Shown: piece after piece, positions 22,366-33,942 of the stretch
Position numbering within the stretch: the stretch's first letter is position 1
How the letters are laid out: each line of letters begins with the position of its first letter
Origin: Semisulcospira habei
Taxonomy: Eukaryota > Mollusca > Gastropoda > Semisulcospiridae
Assembly: GCA_036245525.1 (NCBI GenBank)
Contig: BTPG01000005.1
Coordinates: forward strand, 205,432,030-205,496,029
Direction: 5' to 3'
DNA: 64,000 bases
Position numbers and translations under genes: made by a program
Notes under the pieces: model-generated
Seen by the model: the letters and a program-made list of their open reading frames with translations, nothing else
Databases searched by the model: none
What the model was told of the DNA's origin: nothing

Positions 22366-25206
22366 ATGCATGACGGTGGTACAAAAAATGATTTATTTTG
22401 TGGTGGTGGACTTAACATAGGTCACCTGAATATCTATCATCTTGTCAATAAGGTGCCAGATCTCTGTGTGTTTTTCAACCAGCCCGAACAGTTCCACATT
22501 TTTGGTGTTTCTGAATCAAGACTTAAGAACAAAATCAGAAATGCTTCCATCTCTATTCCTAACTATAAAATATTTTGTAAAGATGCCGCTTTGCCTCAAC
22601 ACACAGGGCTAGCGATTTACATGCATACGTCTGTATCTAGCTACGCCAAGCGGCGTCTAGACCTCGAATTTACCAAAGTGGAGTGTATGTGGCTCGAGTT
22701 AAAAACACCACAGTCATCACCTATACTAATCGGCTTTGTCTATAGAAATCCGGCAGCCGGCTGGGATTGGTTTGATGAGTTTACAGCTTTGATGGACAAG
22801 GCAAGTCAGAGCAAATGTGACATATTTCTCCTAGGTGATTTCAATATCGACCTATCTAGACCTAAGGGATCAAATGCAGCATGGACCATGACCACATCGC
22901 TATTTGGTTTGACACAAATAATTAAAGCACAAACTAGAATCACATCTACATCATCCACGCTCATTGATCATATTTATGTTACCAACAAGGACAGAATAAC
23001 TAGTGCGAATGTCCCGACCTTAGCCATTAGTGATCATAACCCGTTATGTTGTACAATTGCTCTGAAGCTTGATAGGCCAAAGAAAAACAAACACACAACT
23101 ATAATGTATCGTTCTTATAAAAAATTTGATAGGGATAACTTCATGCACGATTTGCACAATACACCCTTTGATGATGTATACTGCCACACTTGCCCTGACA
23201 ATGCCTGGTCTTGCTGGATGAGTCTGTTCCTCGGAGTCCTTAACAAGCACGCGCCCCTCAGGGTAACACGCGTTAAACATGCTACCATGCCGCCCTGGTT
23301 AACATTGGACATTGAAAATGCTATGTCGCTCAGAGACAAACTTAGAAAACAAAAACGCTTTGATGACTACAAAAAACAACGTAATCAAGTAAAATATCTG
23401 GTAAGGGCTGCAAAAAAAGCATTCTTCAATCAAATGATCTCAGAAAACCGTGACACAGCATCCATTTTGAGAGCACTAAATGCTATTACTAAAGGAAAAG
23501 CAGCCCCAGAAATACCATCTCATTTAACTTCAGACAAATTTTAAAAATATTTGTTATCAGCCGCTGAAAATCTAGCCCAATCGGCATCAAATATCAGTAC
23601 GCAATATAGTATATCAAGTCTTCTGAGATCTTTCAGCGAAGCAACAAATATAACACAAAAATTCGTAATTCCAAATATAATTATCAATAGCAGAAATCGG
23701 TAAGTATATTTCTGACATGCCGAATAAAAAAAGTAGAGGGATTGATGATATTTATAACCAATCGCTAAAATTGTCGTTGCCTTACACAATACAATCCCTT
23801 ACATTCATTTTTAATCTGTGTATAAATAAAAGTTATGTTCCTACAGTCCTGAAGGAAGCAAAGGTAGTTCCGATCCCTAAAACTAAAAACCTTGAAGATA
23901 TTCATAATTACCGACCGATCTCTTTGCTCTCAGCCTTGTCAAAGCCATTAGAGCGGCAATTTCACAAGCATCTTCTTAATTTCCTTGAGAAGGGTAATTT
24001 ACTAAACATTCATCAGTCCGGTTTTCGCCCGACCCATTCATGCCAGTCAGAACTCACACATATTGTAGATTGCTGGCTAGAGTCAATTAATAAAAATTTA
24101 ATGTCGGGAGCAGTTTTCCTAGATCTTAAAAAAGCTTTTGATCTTGTGGACCATGAGATTCTCTTACATAAGCTTACAATATACCACATGGACGAAACTA
24201 CAATAACTTTTCTCAGATCCTATTTGGAAGACCGAAAGCAAAAAGTATACGTCCATGGTCAGTACTCTAGGCAAGGCCATGTTAAATTTGGAGTTCCTCA
24301 AGGATCAATTCTAGGACCCCTCCTATTTTTACTTTTCATAATGACCTTCCTTTACATATTTCCGACCCTAACGTTAATTGTAATCTCTTTGCGGACGACA
24401 CAAGCCTTCACGTTCCTGGTAAGAACAGCCATGATATTAGTCGTCGTTTACAATCCAGTCTTGACGAAGTTTCTGATTGGTGCTGTAAAAACCACATGGT
24501 ACTACATCCTGATAAGACGAAGAGCATGTTAATCACCTCACGACAAAAACATCAACTTCACCCCCCTTCACTAACGCTCAGTCTTAATTGCCAACCTATT
24601 GAACAAGTTCATGAACGCAACTTCCTTGGAATATGTATAGATGAGCAGCTAAGTTGGGAGAAACATGTGACTAATATATGTAAGAAAATATCAACAGATA
24701 TATTTCTTTTATCACAATTGAGAAGTGTGAGTGACATAAATACACGAAAAATGTTTTTTCCATCGCACATTAAATCTCATGTTGATTACATCTCCACTGT
24801 TTGGGATGGTAGCGGTGATGTGCATATCAAAAAACTAAATTCACTATACAAAAGAGCCATTAAAAATGTAGATATAAGACCCATTCCTACCGCTGTAAAA
24901 CTGCAAAATCTCAAACTTCTTCGCCTTCGCCAACAACTCGTTTACAACAAGTGCATACTTATGTTTAAAATTCTCCACAAGAAAGCTCCACCGTATCTAA
25001 CAGCTAAATTTACTCTACGACAGTGTGAAAGGTCCTTGAGGAACAGTACTCTTGGATTACCACTACCTCGCATTGACTTATTCAAATCAAGCCTAGCCTT
25101 TTCGGGACCATTTTTATGAAATTCACTTCCTCAACATTTAAAAACACTAACCCACCTTTCCTCTTTTAAAACAAAACTACACATATACCTGATGGAAACT
25201 GCTTAG
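22366..25206 (+). pseudogene. LINE array copy 3: endonuclease-reverse transcriptase, broken
   Basis: Same family as copy 2. Endonuclease 22366-23100 (GHLNIYHLVNKVPD, FLLGDFNIDLSRP, LAISDHNPL). A TAA stop at 23542 and a frameshift near 23690 precede the RT (YRPISLLSALSKPLE, GFRPTHSCQSEL, FLDLKKAFDLVDHEIL, GVPQGSILGPLLF). A frameshift near 24338 puts the FADDT catalytic box out of frame. The C-terminal third reads again from 24496, and a TGA at 25117 replaces a conserved Trp-containing GPF.WNS motif. Clearly dead. Confidence 0.9.
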
Positions 25207-25617
25207 ATATATTATTTTTATCCTGTCGTTCTGATGAAAGGTTATGTAAATGTATATATGTTAGTGCGTGCATTTACACGGCTGTAAAGGTGTGTGTATG
25301 TATGTTTGATTTTTGGTACTTTGTGCTTGTTTTTGCTGTCCTATGATTTTTCTCATATGTAATTTGTGCTGAGGAGTGTTACTTCCTTTTTTTTGTATTT
25401 GTTTATTGCTACCTTAGTAGTATCATTTTCTGTACTGCTTGTGTCTGTACTTATTTAGTTATGTTTTTTTTTTGTTTGCGTTAAATATTTTTTTGTTTGT
25501 CTTCATTATATTTCATGTTGTAGTACGTTAGAAACGGCAAGTTTGAAAAATAACGTATTTGTATCTGTCAAAACTTCTACCGTTATGTAATAAAGTTTCA
25601 TCATCATCATCATCATC
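25207..25617 (+). mobile_element. 3' UTR and tail of LINE copy 3
   Basis: T/GT-rich UTR with terminal stem AAACGGCAAGTTTG (25532) / ACTTCTACCGTTA (25573-25585), TAATAAAGTTTCA and a (TCA)n tail ending near 25617. Confidence 0.75.
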
Positions 25618-25663
25618 CTCTCCAGGAGTAATAGATCTATGCCTCTTGGAGATGTTTGGTGCG

Positions 25664-25673
25664 CACGCGCACG

Positions 25674-25712
<39 letters not shown>
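25664..25712. repeat. (CGCA)n/(CA)n microsatellite
   Basis: CGCACGCACG passing into (CA)n. Confidence 0.9.
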
Positions 25713-25714
<2 letters not shown>

Positions 25715-26019
25715 CGACGCGCTTTCAAAAGAGCATGCAGGTGACCCGTGTACTTAGTATATCATGTAGCAAGGTAAAGTCAACCTGCTTTCACACAAAT
25801 TATAGCAGACTAAAATTGTACCGTGAAGTTCTAGTTTTGTCACCATTTTCCTAAGCCTATGAAGAGCAAGTGAAACTCATAACACGTAAAATATAAAATT
25901 ATGTAAAAACTAAAACTTGCGTCATGACAAATGACGTTTGACAAATTAATGACGCCTATGTCCTGCGCCATTATAGAACCCACTGACGCATTTGCATATC
26001 TGCCAGACTTTTCAATAGT

Positions 26020-28225
26020 AAATAAATAATGATGATTTCTATGGCGCCTAACCTCAGTTAGAGCTCTATGCACCTTACAAATTTTAAAAATACAATTACA
26101 AACACTGTACACAATATTACACGCGCACACACACACATTCTAGGCACCACAGCAAAACTACAACAGAATCCTCAGCAGTCAATGATTAATCAGTGGGGTA
26201 ATGGAGTTGGAAAAGGTGTGTTTTTAGCGCAGTTTTAAAAACGTCTATTGAAGCACTGTGGCGGACATGGGAGGGGAGATTGTTCCAGTACAGCGGCCCA
26301 AAATATGAAGAAGACTGCTGGCCAAAAGACTTGGTACGAAAAAGGTACACGCAAAATGCGGCTGTCAGCAGAGGATCTGAGTTGTCTTGTGGGAGTGTAC
26401 AGCTGCAGGAGAGGACAAGTACGGGGGGCTTGATGTGGAAATGCAGCTGAAGCAGACAGAAGAAAGTTTATACTGCATTCTTGCAGCCACAGGGTGCCCA
26501 GTGGAGGGATTTCATTACAGGTGTAATATGATCAGTTTTGTTCTTTTTGGTGATGAGCCTCGCAGCAGAATTCTAAACTTTTTGAAGCCTGTCAATCTGA
26601 TATTTAGAAGAATGTTGAAAAGGACAGGAGAGAGCAGGCATCCTTGACGGACACCGATCGTCGTCCTGAAGAACTCACCTGACTGATTGTTAAGTAGAAC
26701 CGCGCTGCAGGCGTTCTTGTAAAGCGCTTCTATCATTTGGATCAGTCCCTCCTCTATGTTGAACGATCTCATGACTTGCCAGAGTCCGTCGTGCCAGACG
26801 CGATCAAATGCTTTCCTGAAATCAATGAAGTTGTGGTAGAGTTCGCGCTGATGCTGCAGATGTTTCTCGATCAGGACGCGGCAGTTGAAAATCTGCTCTA
26901 CAGTGCTTCTTCCAACTCTGAAGCCAGCCTGTTCTTCTGCCAGCAGTTCAACATATTTTTTCAACATATTCCTGGAGAAGATCATGCAGGAAACCCTCCA
27001 CGACCACCATACTTCAATCTCTATTGGTGGCAGATCTCTGTGCAATCTTCGATTCGCAGACGACATTGACCTCATGGCAGGCAGCAATAGTGAGCTCCAA
27101 AACCTGACAGACAAACTTTCAAGTAGCGCAGGGTCTTATGGCATGGAGATCAGTACGGATAAAAGCAAAGTGATGATCAACACCACAAGCGACAGCAGCA
27201 GCAACATTCACATGAATGGCCAAAAGCTAGAAGAGGTCAATAGCTTCAAGTACTTGGGAGCCACCCTGTCCAAAGACGGTAGTTGCATAGCAGAGATCCG
27301 TATCAGGATAGGTACAGCAACATCCGCAATGGCCAGGCTGGACAGGATATGGCGAAGTAACTCCATCAGCTTCACCATCAAGTACAGGCTTTACAAGTCC
27401 CTCATAGTGTCTATTCTACTCTACGGCTGTGAGACTTGGACACTGCTTGCAGACTCAGAAAAGAAAATCCAGGCCTTTGAGAACAAGTGCCTGAGGAAGT
27501 TGCTCCGCATCTCGTACCGCGAGCACAAGACCAACGAATATGTACGGAGCATCGTCACTTCCCTGGTGGGCCCACATGAACCCCTTCTGGCAACCGTGAA
27601 ACGGCGCAAGCTTGCTTGGTTTGGCCACGTGACCCGACACAACACATTGTCCAAGACTATCCTCCAAGGCACTCTCGAAGGAAGTCGTCGGCGAGGTCGT
27701 CAGAGAAAGAGTTGGGTCGCAAACATAAAAGAATGGACCGAACTCGAGATGTCAGACTTGCTTGCCACCGCCCAAAATAGAACTCAGTGGAGAGCACTGT
27801 CTGTTGCTGCTGCCTTTCAGTCCCCCCAACGCCCAGTTCGGGCAAGGGACTGATGATGATGATGATGATGATGATGAATCTGATATTTGGGACAACCTGC
27901 ATACAGTGAATTACAATAGTCCAGCTTGGAAAGAACAAATGCACAGATGAGGGTTCTTGTGGCTTCGATGGTCAAATAGTGTCTGATAGAAGAAATGCGA
28001 CGGAGTTTCATGTAGGCTGTGCGACAGGTGTTGACAATCTGTTGGTTCATGGACAGTGTTTCGTCCAGAGTTACTCCAAGATTCTTGGCGGTGTGTGATA
28101 CATTGATGATGCTGGTTCCTATGGCCATGGACGTGGGGAGGGAAAGTGAACTGGTCAATTTGGGGGTTTGATTATAAGACACTCAGTTTTATCATCATTA
28201 AGTTGAAGTTTGTTAGATAATTTAA
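26020..28225 (-). pseudogene. minus-strand LINE, C-terminal half, split by another LINE
   Basis: Reading the minus strand from 28225: LSNKLQLNDDKTECLIIK, then KNLGVTLDETLSMNQQI, RRISSIRHYLTIEATRTL, VLSKLDYCNSLYAGCPKYQI (to about 27890). The frame resumes after the insert at about 26593 with the NSAAR-type region and ends in KTALKTHLF near 26220. The 3' tail is GCGCCATAGAAATCATCATT. A close relative sits in the Polinton at 41070-43137. It has stops and frameshifts and is 5' truncated. Confidence 0.75.
26594..27888 (+). mobile_element. twin-primed RTE-like LINE insertion with 12-bp target duplication
   Basis: Target duplications AATCTGATATTT lie at 26594-26605 and 27877-27888. The 3' part (about 26959-27851, plus) encodes the RT palm and C-terminus: SIGGRSLCNLRFADDIDLMA, NSFKYLGATLSKDGS, LLYGCETWTL, KLAWFGHVTRH, RRGRQRKSWV, ending at TGA and a (TGA)n tail. 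The 5' part (26606 to about 26958) is inverted: on the minus strand it encodes LLAEEQAGFRVGRSTVEQI, FIDFRKAFDRVWH and GVRQGCLLSPVLFNI. This is the arrangement made by twin priming during retroposition. The RT resembles the RTE/BovB-like group. Confidence 0.9.
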
Positions 28226-28769
28226 CATCGAAATCAGGTCAAAGACAAAAGGTAGAGACCATTGACAGCGAGGACAGCTCTCATATAGAAGGGACTTTGT
28301 GGTTTATGGTTCATCCCATCTTGTTTTCAAATACGATAGACAAAAACGTGTTGAAGTGGTGGCGCACAAATACCTGACAAAGGAAAAAGAAAATACAGCA
28401 AAATATTAATGCTATACTGTGTCCAAAGCTGTTCCGCTACATGAAAGTACCTCGCAGCTTTGAAGCAAAGCGTCACCGTTTGACGCTTGTCTTCAAATCA
28501 ACCCACTCGGGACCGGACGCCATCTTGGTTTTGTAAATTTGCTTTGGAAATCACTTCAGGTAAAATCATGAGACCGGTCATGTGATCCCTAGTCTCGGAA
28601 TAGTAACGCGCGTGCAAATGGAAATCAACTCGGGCATGCGGAATCGAAAGAGCAGGTGACAATAAAGATAATGCGTTTTTAAATACATCTGATTGTCTGT
28701 TGTTTACCATAGTACGTGTGCGTATGTGTGTGTAATGGTCTCTTGTGCCTACTGTGGCAGTAGCTCGTA
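28226..28769. other. non-coding, nothing recognised
   Basis: No supported exon, RNA gene or matched repeat. Predicted peptides lack domain signatures. Confidence 0.35.
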
Positions 28770-29045
28770 GACCAAGCACATATCTCCCACTCTCTCTCCG
28801 CCAGAAACATTCTCTCTTCTCCTTCCAGTCCGCCCTCAAAACTCACCTCTTTCAACAGTTTTAGCACTATATCACCACACTCCCCACCCCAAGCTGACCG
28901 TCGTAATGCATTTCACTGTTTGTGGTACGTGAGTCATTGTCTAAAGCGTGCGCATGCGTGCGCGAGTTGTGAGTGCGCGCTCAGAGTTATAATTATTATA
29001 GGATAAGCGCATTATAAATACCGTAATTATTATTTATTATTATAT
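28770..29045 (+). pseudogene. LINE 3'-end relic
   Basis: The plus frame SLRQKHSLFSFQSALKTHLF at about 28795-28860 matches the C-terminal end of the LINE group at 26020-28225 and 41070-43137. A 3' tail with GATAAGCGCATTATAAATA and ATTATT repeats ends near 29045. Confidence 0.5.
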
Positions 29046-30045
29046 CAAGGAACAGCGTTTGGAGTCCCTGCCGTATCTTTAAAACGTGTAGGAGTCGTGG
29101 CGCGGCGCTAAACGACAGAAAAATTTATTTTAAAAAGAAAGGAAGGAACCAGAGAAGCACCCTACCTGGAGCTCCTATATCCCATAAACTCATGTAGAAG
29201 ATTTTATTAAATGCACAAGCCACTGTCAGCTACTGCGACATGAAAGGTTTCAGGCCTTCCGCCATTTTGTCAAAAGGAAATTGAAGAATTAGGGCGGATA
29301 AACAGATTCTAAGTCATTAACATATACCAAGGTATTAAGAAACATTTACGTCACTCGACAGCAAGATGACATCATATTCTTGTTCATAATTCTTTTGACT
29401 CCTCATTCTTGCAGTACATATAAAAACACTGTACTCTTGGGAAGGCTGTTTACGGGGGTGGGGGGGGGGGGAGTGGGGGGGGGGAATACTAAGTAATACT
29501 GCACCACCACTCTACGGCAGAGATACAAGCGTTACGTGTTCAAATATTGAGATTTATTCCGGTCTAACGACGAAAACAACCTACGACAAGCAACGGATCC
29601 GCTCCGATTCTAGTTTGCGCCATGACACGAACAGTCAATTTCGACCTTCCGATAGCGTGAGAATCCAAAATGTCTTGTGTGCCATCTTATCTGCTAAGCT
29701 AGTGCGCCACCGATTTTGTTTTCTTTTACATGCACATAAAACAGTTACAATGTCACAACAGTTACAATAACCGTAGAAAAAGAATGAAAGCAACAAAAGA
29801 AAACAAAACAAAAACAAACAATGCAGACAAGTCTCAGAACATTGAGCCCGAAAACAAATACTAATACAATCAAATTTACATAAACAGAAAAAAACAAATG
29901 TGTAGACAAGTTCGCTCTAGATATTTTAGACTAACAAGTTGCCAACCTATCTGTTAATACAATTTTCATAAACAATACGGTAGACTTTGAGATGAAATTC
30001 TCATCTTGTTAACTTAGCAGGGACTCCAAGCGCTGTTCCTTGGTA
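29046..30045. mobile_element. 1-kb element with short terminal inverted repeats
   Basis: AAGGAACAGCGTTTGGAG at the left end (29047) is matched by its complement at 30022-30043 (CTCCAAGCGCTGTTCCTT). About 25 of 26 bases pair, continuing to GTCCCTGC. No ORF inside; it contains a G-run at 29460-29483. It looks like a non-autonomous DNA transposon, with no target duplication found. Confidence 0.5.
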
Positions 30046-30082
30046 TGCGCTTGGTCTACGAGCTAATCTAGAAAGAGGCTGC

Positions 30083-30441
30083 ATGCCTTTTCGATGAGTG
30101 ACGTGAAACATCAAATTTGTCACAGTGTATACGGCGTCGTGAGATTTGCGATGCCATTACGTCAAACTGATATTGACGTCATTTTCCTTCTCGCGCTATT
30201 CTTCTTCTGAATTCCTGTCGCTACACGAGCCCACAGAGCGTATTAATGGCGGGATGAGCGGTGTGTCCGTCTTTATTTGTGTGCGCCGGCGTATGTGTTG
30301 ATTAGAGGTTGGCTTACGGAGGAGGGAATGGATCAGAAGGATAATCTTCAAAATACGAACAACTCTGAATGTTCCTAAAAGAAAAACAAATGTGTGCTCC
30401 AAACATTACGGTAGGCTTTGGGATGAAATCCGCATCTTGTT
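30083..30441 (+). repeat. long repeat unit, left copy of an inverted pair
   Basis: It pairs, inverted, with 33318-33678 at roughly 80% identity by eye. Shared landmarks are GTGACGTGAAACATCAAAT, GCTATTCTTCTTCTGAATT, TTGTGTGCGCCGGC and ACGGTAGGCTTTGGGATGAA. The terminal motif also occurs at 29978-30016 and 53355-53375. Confidence 0.65.
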
Positions 30442-30699
30442 ACCTATGAGCAGCGCCCTTCTTCTTCCAAGACTCTGTATTGAGAAATGCTGGGGGCAGC
30501 ATTAGAACAGAGGAGCTGGGAGCGAGCTGAAGTGTTCAGACTGGTTGCTGTGCGGTGTAGCAGACCATCGTGGGAGATACGGCGTAACTCTGTTGTGTAC
30601 CTATATATCGCCAATAGCCAGGTTTTGTTTGCATTTAACGACTCCCAAAAAGAAACGAGAGCAAAAACCACAGTTTGTACCATAGGTATAGACAACACT

Positions 30700-30777
30700 C
30701 CAAACATCTCCCAGAGGCATAGATCCTCATGATCCCGGAGGGCTCAAGAGAATCTGTGCCTCTTAGAGATGTTTGCA
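30700..30777. repeat. hairpin repeat (AGAGGCATAGATC family)
   Basis: CCAAACATCTCCCAGAGGCA at the left end pairs with TGCCTCTTAGAGATGTTTG at the right. A related half is at 25630-25660. It belongs to a family of GAGGCATAGATCC palindromes found again near 31850, 32330, 53860 and 63120. Confidence 0.55.
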
Positions 30778-31504
30778 GTGTGCCTATGTTTATTGTAGAA
30801 TCTGGCCATCCGACGTGACTTCGCTCTCATTCGTTTTTGGGAGTCGTTCGTTGCAAACGAAACCTCACTACTAATAACAAAAATACAGACGGCGATGTCG
30901 GCAGAATTTTCATGTCCGAATGCTCTTTACTTTTCCAGACAAAAAAAAAAAACAAAAACAAAACAAACAAGCAAACACAAAAAAAAAAAAAACAACAACA
31001 ACAAACAAATAAACAAAAACAGATAAAACGCTTCGTATTTAATCCGGTGATTTTCCAGACTGCAACAGCATTCGATTGATAGACTTTGTCTGTGGCGTAC
31101 GGTTTGTTCTCCTTTTCTCTTCTTGTTATTGTGAAGTTCAAAGGTCTGTGCTTTCCGACTGCGTCTTTCCTGATTGCACTGGAGCAGGGCTGATTTCGAG
31201 TGTGCGTATTCTTCGTCATTTTCTTTTTCACACCTCTCTAATTCACTCTTAGCCGCGACAGACGAAAGAAAGACTTTTTGTGACGTTCAAGCAGGCGGAG
31301 AGATAGGCAAACTGTGTACCTAGACAGAAGGGGTTACAGTAACAACACGTCTTCGGGCCTACGACGGTCGTAGTGGACCCGCGCACAGTTGCGGCCGTCG
31401 TGTATCGTGCCCAGTACAATGCAGAACAGACATATAGGCAGTGAGAAAGACAGGCCGATTTAGTCGGACAGAAGGGTTCGCCGCAAATTGGCATATATAT
31501 TTAC

Positions 31505-31678
31505 CTGGACAGGAGGTATCGCCACAATTGACGCTCTCTATAACATTCCCAGTGCAGTTGAGACCACCGTTGAGAGGCACCGGGTTGTTGCAGAGTCGCT
31601 GGCGATGTTGTTGGCCGCCGCCCCCACAAGTAACTGTACAAGCAGTCCACGGAAACCAGTCTCCCCACCCTCCGTTCA
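31505..31678 (-). CDS. thrombospondin type-1 (TSP1) domain exon
   Basis: A 174-bp exon with phase 1 at both ends, bounded on the minus strand by an AG acceptor (CGATAG) and a GTAAAT donor. It encodes a full TSP1 repeat: WGDWFPWTACTVTCGGG gives the Trp ladder and CSVTCG-like core, followed by RQRLCNNP, and six Cys in total. TSP1 repeats mediate extracellular-matrix or ligand binding in secreted and membrane proteins. It is one of four minus-strand extracellular-domain exons in the window; the next one upstream in transcription (EGF, 54.1 kb) has the same phase, so the two could belong to one gene with a 22-kb intron containing the Polinton. Confidence 0.85.
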
Positions 31679-31829
31679 CTATCGACAGGATGCTCATGAA
31701 ATAAGTCTTTTATGTACATAAAAGTGACAATAAGTAGGATCATTTAAACGCTTCACTACAAGTGGACAAAGGTTGTGTTTCTCAAATCTGTGTTAACGCC
31801 AGAAAACCCCATGCGTTACACAGTAACAT

Positions 31830-31925
31830 GGATTCAAAGTAGATTCAGCGAGAGACTTAGATCATTTTGACTCTGCGGGGGCTCATGAGGTCTGATCTAA
31901 GTCTTGCGGTTATGCGGTGTTGACG
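31830..31925. repeat. hairpin repeat, diverged copy
   Basis: GAGACTTAGATCA ... CTGCGGGGGCTCATGAGG...TGATCTAAGTC forms an imperfect palindrome related to the AGAGGCATAGATC family. Confidence 0.4.
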
Positions 31926-32065
31926 TTTTCTCGGCATTAAAGGGTTGATTCAGCAGAAGCTGATGAAAATGGCATTAAACTACTCTTATAAAATTGATTT
32001 ACATTTAAAGTACATTTAATGGAAATTTTGTGATAGTGAGTATTGTTGGTCTTATTCTGTAAAGT

Positions 32066-32070
<5 letters not shown>

Positions 32071-32127
<57 letters not shown>

Positions 32128-32164
32128 ATCACACACACACACACACACATACACACACACACAC

Positions 32165-32195
<31 letters not shown>

Positions 32196-32213
32196 ACAAA
32201 CAAACAAACAAAC
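32071..32213. repeat. (CA)n and (CAA)n/(CAAA)n microsatellite
   Basis: (CA)n about 32071-32166, then (CAA)n and (CAAA)n to 32213. Confidence 0.95.
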
Positions 32214-32214
32214 C

Positions 32215-32420
32215 AGTTCACAACATATTGCATGCCACTGGGCGTACATTCTGTTTTTGAAATCTTTGTTCATCCAACCACCAAATGGCCCAGAAGTTAG
32301 AGGAGGTTGGATACACACTGGTCTCAGCAAGAGGCATAGATTCTCACGAGTATTTCTGCATTTCACCCCGTCTTGCACTTTATGCTTGATAGATGAGTCT
32401 ACAAGATTAGTCTTTTGCAT
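32215..32420 (-). repeat. dispersed repeat with GAGGCATAGAT end (inverted)
   Basis: TTTTTGAAATCTTTGTTCAT, GGATACACACTGGTCTCAGC and AAGAGGCATAGATTCTCACG are the complement of the units at 53855-54010, 62370-62480 and 63105-63270. Confidence 0.55.
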
Positions 32421-32599
32421 TTTTCATAGTACAGTTAAAACCTGCCGTAGCGGACACGTTCAAATAGTAGTCACAGTGCACACTTAAAGTTACTCTCGTA
32501 CGTTTTACTATTAGACGACTCTGTATAAAAGGCTTATAAACAAAAGTGTATTGTGGTGATCTATTTATTCCGAGAATAAAAGAAACAAAAAAGGCAAAG

Positions 32600-33320
32600 C
32601 AGTTATGGCTTACATGTATGACCGATCCATACATGTGTGACAATAAGTAAAGGGATGGCTTCTGAACCAACAAAATCCATTGTTTTTTCAAAATTGAATT
32701 GGTTTCAAACATCTGTGAAACCCCTATTATCCCTGACCTTTGCGATGAGTCGACTAAATTAGGATACATAGGAAGGTCTTACCATGTGCCAAATTTGATT
32801 GAAATGTTTTGCAAAAATGTTGATAATAACTACAATTCTATCAAAAATAGGCATTTTTTTTACATTTGTCAACCTCTTATGACATTGACCTTTTTCGAAA
32901 GGACATCCAAATTAGTATGCATAGAAAGGTCTTACCATCAGGTATCTCTGTACCAAGTTTGGTTTGAAGTTGTCAATAGTAATTGAGAAAAAGAAATCTT
33001 GTCAAAATGTATATTTTCACCTATTTCCTGAGCTTTTGTGACCCTTGACCTTTCCGAGAGGGTCATCCAAATTAGTATGCATAGACAGGTCTTACCATCC
33101 GGTATCTCTGTAGCACGTTTAGGTGTGAAGTTGTGAATAGTATTTGAGAAAAAAAAAACACATCTTTTGACAAAATATGGCTATTCTGGACCTATTTCCT
33201 GAGCTCTTGTAATTCTTGACCTTTCCGAGGGATCAACCAAATTAGCATGCATATAAAGGCCTTACCATCAGGTATCTTTGTACCATGTTTGGGTCTGAAG
33301 TTGTAAATAGTAATTGAGAA
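32600..33320 (-). repeat. dispersed intronic repeat with about 4 internal tandem units (inverted)
   Basis: Successive units of roughly 150-180 bp contain TTAGTATGCATAGAAAGGTC, TTACCATCAGGTATCTCTGT, CAAGTTTGG, AGTTGTGAATAGTATTTGAG and CTATTTCCTGAGCT, each repeated near 32750, 32920, 33080 and 33245. Inverted relative to the copies at 5-12 kb. Confidence 0.7.
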
Positions 33321-33678
33321 ACAAGATGAGGATTTCATCCCAAAGTCTACCGTATTGTTTGGAGCTCACGTTCGTTTTTTCATTTAGGAACATTCAAAGG
33401 TGTTCATATTTTTAAGCTAATCCTTCTGATCCATTTCCATACTCACTAAGCCAGCCTCTGATCAACACACGAGCCGGCGCACACAAATAAAACTGACACA
33501 CAGCGCTTCCCGTCATTAGTACGCTCTGTGGGCTAGATTAGCGACAGGAATTCTGAAGAAGAAGAATAGCACGAGCAGCAACATGACGTCACTATAAGCT
33601 TCACATCATGGCATCGCTTGTCTCACGACGCTGTGTACACAGTGACGAATTTGATGTTTTACATCACTTATCCGAAAG
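33318..33678 (-). repeat. long repeat unit, right copy of the inverted pair
   Basis: Reverse-complement partner of 30083-30441, beginning AACAAGATGAGGATTTCATC and AAAGTCTACCGTATTGTTTG. Both copies bracket the TSP1 exon. Confidence 0.65.
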
Positions 33679-33942
33679 GCACGCTCTTCCAGAGCAGGGC
33701 TGACTGTTTGATGGGCGTAAATAGTAACTCCAAAACTTGCAAAAAAGAATTAATTATTATTAAAAAAAAGTTGAAGAGGTACAACGCTGGATTACGAACT
33801 CATTCAATATCTCCTTTTAATCCCCCCAACCTCCACCCGATCCGCACAGCAATGGCACACACAAACGCCTGTCTGATACTTCTGATGAAATCTAGGAGTC
33901 TTACTTCTGACATTTTTTTCCCGCATTGAGCTTTTATTTTCG

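Noticed and set aside
30444..31231. Possible genes in 30.4-31.2 kb
   Set aside because: No domain, no convincing splice sites, and partly poly-A/CAA-type low complexity.
31441..31721. Plus-strand ORFs over the TSP1 exon
   Set aside because: Antisense of a well-formed TSP1 domain.
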